A DNA stretch of 64,000 bases from Trichaptum fuscoviolaceum (lineage: Eukaryota; Basidiomycota; Agaricomycetes; Hymenochaetales; Trichaptaceae): assembly GCA_910574455.1 (NCBI GenBank), contig CAJSYZ010000006.1:1-64000 (forward strand), given 5' to 3'. The position numbers and the translations under genes were made by a program. The notes beneath the pieces were generated by a model. The model ran no database searches. It was not told where the DNA came from and saw only the letters and a program-made list of their open reading frames with translations. Shown piece after piece: positions 58,948-64,000 of the stretch. Position 1 is the stretch's first letter, and each line of letters begins with the position of its first letter.

Positions 58948-58958
58948 GGCTCATAACC
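58948..58958 (-). promoter_or_regulatory. Primer-binding site, half-tRNA(iMet) type
   Basis: The plus strand reads GGCTCATAACC immediately inside the 5' LTR. This equals the anticodon-loop segment of eukaryotic initiator tRNA-Met, so element RNA is complementary to the tRNA's internal half. Priming from the anticodon region is known for Drosophila copia and yeast Ty5. Confidence 0.75.
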
Positions 58959-59252
58959 TAATAGAAGTCACGAAGAGATCTGAAGGTAGCAGCAATAGCG
59001 CAGGTGAACACACAGTTCGAGGGGACTGATAACTTGATAATATTCCTGAGCCTATATGCTCTACTTATATACTGTACAGAGAACAATAGAGAGAAACACA
59101 TAGAACACTATGGAACAATGCACAGACCATGCTGCGTACACAACTCATACATGCTGCGCAGTACAACTATTGTCCTAGTCACAATCAGTCAGATCACCGG
59201 GTCTATCTAATGAATCAGTTCATCATATGACTCCGAGTGACTCATTCTAACA
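58959..59252 (-). repeat. 5' LTR of the copia element
   Basis: 294 bp, partner of 54302-54595 with a single difference noticed. It should hold the element's promoter. The right target duplication AACGA is at 59253-59257. Confidence 0.95.
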
Positions 59253-59476
59253 AACGAAAATAGTGGCATGCCAATAGGGACATGGTTGAGCGACAGATGG
59301 TGAAGGAGGGCAACAATGGGGTCCGACGTGCCAATTTGGTGAGTTAAGGTTGTCTTTTCACCACTCCATTTCTTGACTTTTGTGTATGGAAGTTGTAGCT
59401 CAATGGTATTTAAGGCAGTCTCCGTTACCTCCATAGGCGATGGTACCGGCCGATCACCACATACCATACGATGCAA
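59253..59476 (-). pseudogene. Tyrosine recombinase, upstream part, split by the copia insertion
   Basis: The minus strand reads IELQLPYTKVKKWSGEK, then TSDPIVALLHHLSLNHVPIG and PLFSF, the stretch that precedes the H-x-x-R box in this recombinase family. With the retrotransposon and one target-site copy ignored, its frame runs directly into that of 53849-54296. No convincing start codon or N-terminal domain is visible upstream. Confidence 0.75.
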
Positions 59477-59604
59477 CGGATCTTGTCAGGACGGCACATC
59501 GGATGGTTACCATATATAGATACATATCGGATAATTTACCATATAAAGATATGTATTATGTCAGTCCTTTTTTTTGCCACACCCACGATTTCTCCCACAT
59601 ATAT

Positions 59605-59655
59605 GTACATAATTGCGAACGCTGTGGGTGCACAGCAGAGCCCGCTACCCAGGTT
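59605..59655. repeat. Hairpin-type dispersed repeat, short fragment
   Basis: GCACAGCAGAGCCCGCTACCC matches the conserved start of the family at 62718 and 13930, in the same orientation. The rest of the repeat is absent. Confidence 0.65.
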
Positions 59656-59736
59656 TGGTTTATTTCATTAGATTGAGAATGTATTAAAATTTTATTTATG
59701 ATATATGATAATGATTAAAATTTATGGTAGTTATTT

Positions 59737-62692
59737 TATAATTGAAAGAAAGGCATTCTACAGTTGCTGCTGACACTGCCTACAGGAATGGCCATCATGA
59801 ACAAAAAGAAGTAGGCTAAGTCATAGACGTACGCGTCCGTCCGGGCCGTCTGCAGCTGTGTCAAGAGCATCATCACCACACTCTTCATTAACGGCTTCAA
59901 CATTGCACTTGTATGTACCTCACAACACTCTGCAGTAGCTCGAAACCCCACGCATGGAAATGAGTTTCTGCTGCCCAACGGCCAGGATGGCCATAAACTG
60001 GCTGGTCTGCGCCATTTGCACGGCGACTTGAGAAAGGAAGGTGCAAGAGGCGGACGAGGACGGTCATGAGCCTTTTTGTGCCCAGGAAGCGGGCTGGAGG
60101 AGGAAGGGGAGGATGGAGCACTAATCCGGAGGAACATCATCGTCGTGGAGCTCGAGCATCTGCGAGAGGATTTGGAAGATGCGCGGGATAAATTCTGCCC
60201 AAAAGATGAATTAGTTTCTGTAGGTGTCTAAAAGGAAGGTTGCTTACGATCGATGCCCTGTTGTAGAACGATTGTGAATGGACCAAATAGAGCCTGTTCA
60301 AATGTCGCCATTGTTTGACGCGATGAGCCGACTGTAAACCAATGTATAAGTCGACAATCAGAGGCTGTTGCATGTTGCTCAGTATCAAATACCTCACCTA
60401 ATCGAAGCAGATATACTCTCGAAGATATATTGATCGAAGTTGGGATTGCTTGGGTTCTTGCAAATCGCAGCAAGGGTAGCAACGAGACGATGTAGCTGTC
60501 GTTCATGTTCTGAGGCTATCGCGGATCTCGCGGTCAGAATAACATGCATGACACCTAAGAGTGGCACAGATAGGATTAAAAACAGAATATTCTCGAGATA
60601 ATAGTGAGCTTACACTTTATTAGATACTAGTCGTTTTCCGCAATTTTCTCCGGCATCCCACCTGCCTCGATCGTTGAGAGTAATGTGTCAATGATATCAG
60701 GTGCAAGCTCTCGGATGTCTTCCTGGTTGAAGCTAATGATATGATCAGAGGGTATTCACTTGAAGCAATCATGTTACGCACAGTAAGGATGAGCCATGCT
60801 TGAGCAGGTACACACTCTCATCCTTCCTCTTCCAACTCTCCTTGTCGCCCTTCTTCCTGTTGTACTCCTACGGTCCGTTCCCTATTAGCGTCAAGACGAC
60901 TTCGGTCGTCTCAGCCTCGAAACCTGAGGCAACGAGCGCGCGAAGGACATCGGCTACGGCTTGACGCCGCGTGGTTCCCTCCGCAGTCAGGCCGCCGATG
61001 GACGAGGAGGAGGCCGCAAAAGAAAGGTCGACTCAGACATACTACAGAGGATCGTGCTCAAATCGCTCTGCTTCGTGTTCTGCGGGTCGAGATAGTTTCA
61101 GTAAAAAGACGAGCGTATGAAAGAAAAAGTTTGCACACCTCGTAATGTGACATTGGTACGACTACGCCTTTGATCAAAACATTGATCACCCCCTCTCTGC
61201 AAACGTCGCCTCGTCTTTACTGACCGGATGACCATGCTGAGGAAGCGTAGGTCCCTGGCTGAGCAATCCGTCATACGCGATTCCTACTCTCTGGCCTCCA
61301 CCAAGAAGTCCCCACAGCGCCGTGACGAATGCCGGTACGGTATTCGAAGTTGAGAGGACCTCCGGGTATCGCTGCGTATATAGCTCGGTGAGCTCAAAAA
61401 TTGAAGTTCTGATTTGGGTGGGGAAAGAGGGTGTCGTATCGTCGGGATCACCGCGAATGTTCTCGGGGTCCCAAGCAAGGAACCTGGTGAGTACTCCCTG
61501 CTCGTCGTCAAAGAAAGCGGAGTGCGAGCCTTCAAAGGTGGGCGGCAGATCCTGACATGTCAAGTACTAGTAGTAGAAGATTGACAAAAGCACGAACTGG
61601 CTGCATACGTATAGCGAACATAGTTGGGTGAGCGCAGATGACGAATGAGAAGAGGAAGGAAAGGTTCTTTTGCGAGCTGCATAGTTGATTAGCGCTCGTC
61701 TTGCATGAAAGGTAGATACACACCTGATTTCGGAATGAATACAAAAAGCGAATCGTGTCAACCTGGAAAATTGGAAGCACGGAGTTTTCATCGGCCTGTA
61801 GGTCCTCGTACACGTGCTGTGAGAAGAACTGGACGACATCTGCAAGAGCATTCGTGCTTGTGACACCTTGCTATTGATCGACAATGTTATTCACCGTTAC
61901 TTCTGAATGAACAGCGTCACTCACCTGAGCGATTGCACCAACCGTTGCCACCGCCGTGAGCAGGAATACACTCTCAACCTTCCTCTTCTAGCTCTCTTCA
62001 TCTCCCTTCTTCCTGTTGTACTCCTCCAGTCCGTTCCCTATCAACGTCAGTACAACTTCGGTCGTCTCAGCCTCGAAACCTGAGGCGACGAGCGCGCAGC
62101 CGATGTCCTCCGCAGTCAGTCCGCCGATGGACGAGGAGGAGGCCGCGAAAGTAAGGTCGACTCGGACATACTCCAGAGGATCGTCCTCGAATTGTTCCAT
62201 TTCGTGCTCTGCGAGTCAACAGTTTCACAAAAGATGAGCGTAATGGAAGAAAAAGTTTGCGCACCTCATAATGTGACATTGGGAACAACTACGCCTTTGA
62301 TCATAACATTGATCGCCTCCCTCTCCGACAACGTCGCCTTGTAGCTTCCTGATCGGGTGACCATGCTGAGGAAGCGTAGTCTCTGATTGACTCAGGCATC
62401 ATATACACCAATGGCGAGTCTTCGCCCTCACACATCGCCGTTTGATCGTGTTCTTGGGGTAGACACTGGCTGAAAGTCGCACCAAACGGTCATAGGAGCC
62501 ACTGAGTATGAATTGAAGGGAGTGCTGGACGACGCAGAATGCAAGAGCGGTTGCAAAGGAATTCTCGGGGACATCCGAGACATAATTCGGTTCCGATGCG
62601 TCAAGTTGACTCACCGGATCTTTATATTCCCCGAAGACCGGTCCAGACCTTAAATCACATGATAAATAAGGTTTTGCTTTTGAAAGGTGCAA
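59737..62692 (-). pseudogene. CSE1 (exportin of importin alpha) relic, rearranged
   Basis: The minus strand carries pieces of the HEAT-repeat exportin Cse1/CAS, about 960 aa when intact. In strand order: N-terminal LVRLSASVYPKNTIKRR (about 62,450); EQFEDDPLEYVRVDL and GFEAETTEVV (62,200-62,000); FQVDTIRFLYSFRNQ (about 61,750); LRSPNYVRYTYAA (about 61,630). It then returns to an earlier part, DLPPTFE and LTRFLAWDPENIRGDPDD (61,550-61,440), followed by a second copy of the GFEAETTEVVLTLIGN segment (about 60,930). Then come CKNPSNPNFDQYIFESIS (about 60,450), TFEQALFGPFTIVLQQGID (about 60,270), FIPRIFQILSQMLELHDDD (about 60,160) and AWGFELLQSVV with DAYVYDLAYFFLFMMAI (59,950-59,790). Stops, frameshifts and deletions are frequent. 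Intron-like spacers remain. It cannot be functional. Confidence 0.85.
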
Positions 62693-62714
62693 GTCAGTAC
62701 GCTATTAGAACCCG

Positions 62715-63110
62715 CTAGGGTGTAGCGGGAACAAGCAGTTAGTGGCTGCGAGTTCCTCACAGCAGAGCCCGCTACCCGGAGATGGGTATGAAGTGTTACT
62801 TAAAGAGAGAAGAAATCATTTTTAGATACAAAAAACTATTAATTTACTATCTGTTCATTTGAATCCATTGCGGACTTCGACTGCCCAAGAAGGTGGCATG
62901 CAAAGTAGATGTCATCCCCAGCAACCAAAGCAGAGTGCACTGGTCACGGGGCAAGCCTGATCACATCACCGCATATGGCCTTGTAGTGGATTACCCGCCT
63001 GAGCAGCCACAGGTCCACTTCCTGTCAACGCCCTCGCTCACCCAGACATACCCAACCAGTGCACAGTACGGCCACGCGCCTATTGCCATCCTACTCAACG
63101 ACTGCGCCTT
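62715..63110. repeat. Hairpin-type dispersed repeat, best copy
   Basis: The start can fold: GTAGCGGG (62722-62729) pairs with CCCGCTAC (62768-62775), with an inner GCAG/CTGC stem (62735-62738, 62746-62749). CCCGCTA also occurs just upstream (62711-62717), giving an alternative hairpin. The body aligns with 12750-13060. A 142-codon plus-strand frame (62893-63321) covers it (VHFLSTPSLTQTYPT, then APIAILLNDCAF); the same peptide, with breaks, is in the copy at 13 kb. Confidence 0.75.
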
Positions 63111-64000
63111 CCCTAAGTGCGGTTTCCCGAGCCGCACATACAACGGCTACAAGGTGCGGCGTAAAGAGCAAAGCCAGCAGCAGCGGGAGGAGCATCCATC
63201 CCAGCGCCGTCCAGGACAGCCATGCATTTCCACCCCATTCTCCCAATTAGCAAGAACAGCCTCCAACGACCCACTCATCAACGCCTCTCCTTGTGATTAC
63301 GGGGCCCCTTCCGACAGGTAGTCCAACCACCGAGTCTCACCGCCACTCTCACCCACAACTGTTCCTGGGTACTTCAGCCTCCGGCCATGTCAGGCCTGTA
63401 CACCATCACGGTGGCGGCAATGCCACCCTCTGCGCTGTGGAAAGCGTGGCGGAAGACGGCCGTCAGTCCCCTGCATAAGCAGGGCAGCTTAAGCAAACGG
63501 CAGCCACCCCGTTACTTGCAAGCCGCGTCTGCATACCCGGTTTTGGGGAAAGCGGTCTCTGTGGCAGGGAAAGATTAGATAGGTCTTCGGATGATCGTTG
63601 GGACGGAGAGTTCGGCGGCATTCTCGTATGCCCAGGCCGCGTATGCATGCCCGGCTATGCGGTGAAGCATTGGCTACCTTGTGCAACTAGATATAAGTGC
63701 CGTTCATTTGTGAAATTAACGTTTACGTACCCTGTATACCATTCTGACTTTAACTTTGTAAAGGCACTTGCAATTTGCTGTTTGATTGCGATAGCGAGGA
63801 CATGCCTTGCTGCAGAAGACGACGGAGAAGAAAGAGGATAAACGTTGAGCGTTGGCGACGATGGCGAAGACGGACAAGCTGCGCAATGTCTCAAATTGCG
63901 TCATCACTGGCATTAGTAATTCAGTCCATCAGAACCTTCTAATAGAACGCCTTCTTTAACAGGCAGGTTTAACATATAAGGCAATTTCACGTGACCGAAT
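63111..64000. other. Repeat tail and unassigned DNA
   Basis: The coding-like frame of the repeat ends at 63321. Beyond it, CATGCCCGGCTATGCGG and TACCCGGTTTTGGGG type words recur near 63520-63660, and short frames on both strands have no domain. No further gene is visible before the window edge. Confidence 0.4.

Larger units (their letters stand above)
54302..59252 (-). mobile_element. Ty1/copia LTR retrotransposon, 4,951 bp
   Basis: A complete element on the minus strand: two 294-bp LTRs that differ by one base in my comparison (G/A near 54334 versus 58991), a primer-binding site next to the 5' LTR, gag-protease-integrase and RT-RNase H frames, and a purine tract before the 3' LTR. A 5-bp target duplication AACGA flanks it (54297-54301 and 59253-59257). 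The near-identical LTRs indicate recent insertion. One in-frame TGA splits the polyprotein. The order integrase before reverse transcriptase defines the copia superfamily. Confidence 0.96.

Noticed and set aside
62718..62790. Helitron 3' end at the hairpin of the dispersed repeat
   Set aside because: The hairpin is followed by CTACCC-type sequence and not by the CTRR end, and the repeat continues beyond it.

Overview
The window looks like genomic DNA of a mushroom-type basidiomycete (Agaricomycete). The evidence is the gene structure (exons split by 40-60 nt GT-AG introns), a full-length Dicer, a KDM4-type JmjC demethylase, SEC61, F-box/LRR proteins, a questin-oxidase-like gene, a Ty1/copia retrotransposon and a fungal tyrosine-recombinase remnant. 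Splice junctions were worked out by hand from reading frame and family consensus; no search was run.

Layout. (1) 0-23 kb is mostly repeat-rich and decayed. It holds a TFIIB relic (2.3-2.6 kb), two copies of a dispersed repeat with permuted module order (2.8-3.9 and 19.3-19.9 kb), a decayed polytopic membrane-protein gene (5.7-6.3 kb), an intact RING/SIM gene (7.9-8.8 kb), an F-box gene (10.7-12.2 kb), a TFIIF-alpha relic (14.6-16.3 kb), a 1.1-kb inverted-repeat structure (17.2-18.35 kb), an 18-unit 43-bp satellite (19.99-20.76 kb) and an importin-beta3 relic (20.9-22.6 kb). (2) 23.9-45.2 kb is the gene core: Dicer-like (minus) opposite a KDM4-like histone demethylase (plus), SEC61, an aromatic-aminotransferase pseudogene that has lost its catalytic lysine and gained two stops, a five-exon small gene that may encode a beta-trefoil protein, and a questin-oxidase-like gene. 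(3) 48.4-53.2 kb holds two paralogous F-box genes in the same orientation. (4) 53.8-59.5 kb is a young copia element (LTRs differing at one base, 5-bp target duplication) inserted inside a tyrosine-recombinase reading frame. (5) 59.7-62.7 kb is a scrambled, partly re-duplicated CSE1 (exportin) relic bracketed by pieces of a hairpin-bearing dispersed repeat that also occurs beside the TFIIF-alpha relic.

The most notable pattern is that the repeat-rich parts hold decayed copies of four essential nuclear genes: TFIIB, TFIIF-alpha, importin-beta3 and CSE1. Intron remnants in at least three of them show they came from DNA-level duplication, not from retrocopying. I did not find a clearly new working system. 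The best leads are this collection of relics and the repeats around it, the inverted-repeat/satellite structures that could feed the neighbouring Dicer gene with double-stranded RNA, and the uncharacterised small five-exon gene.
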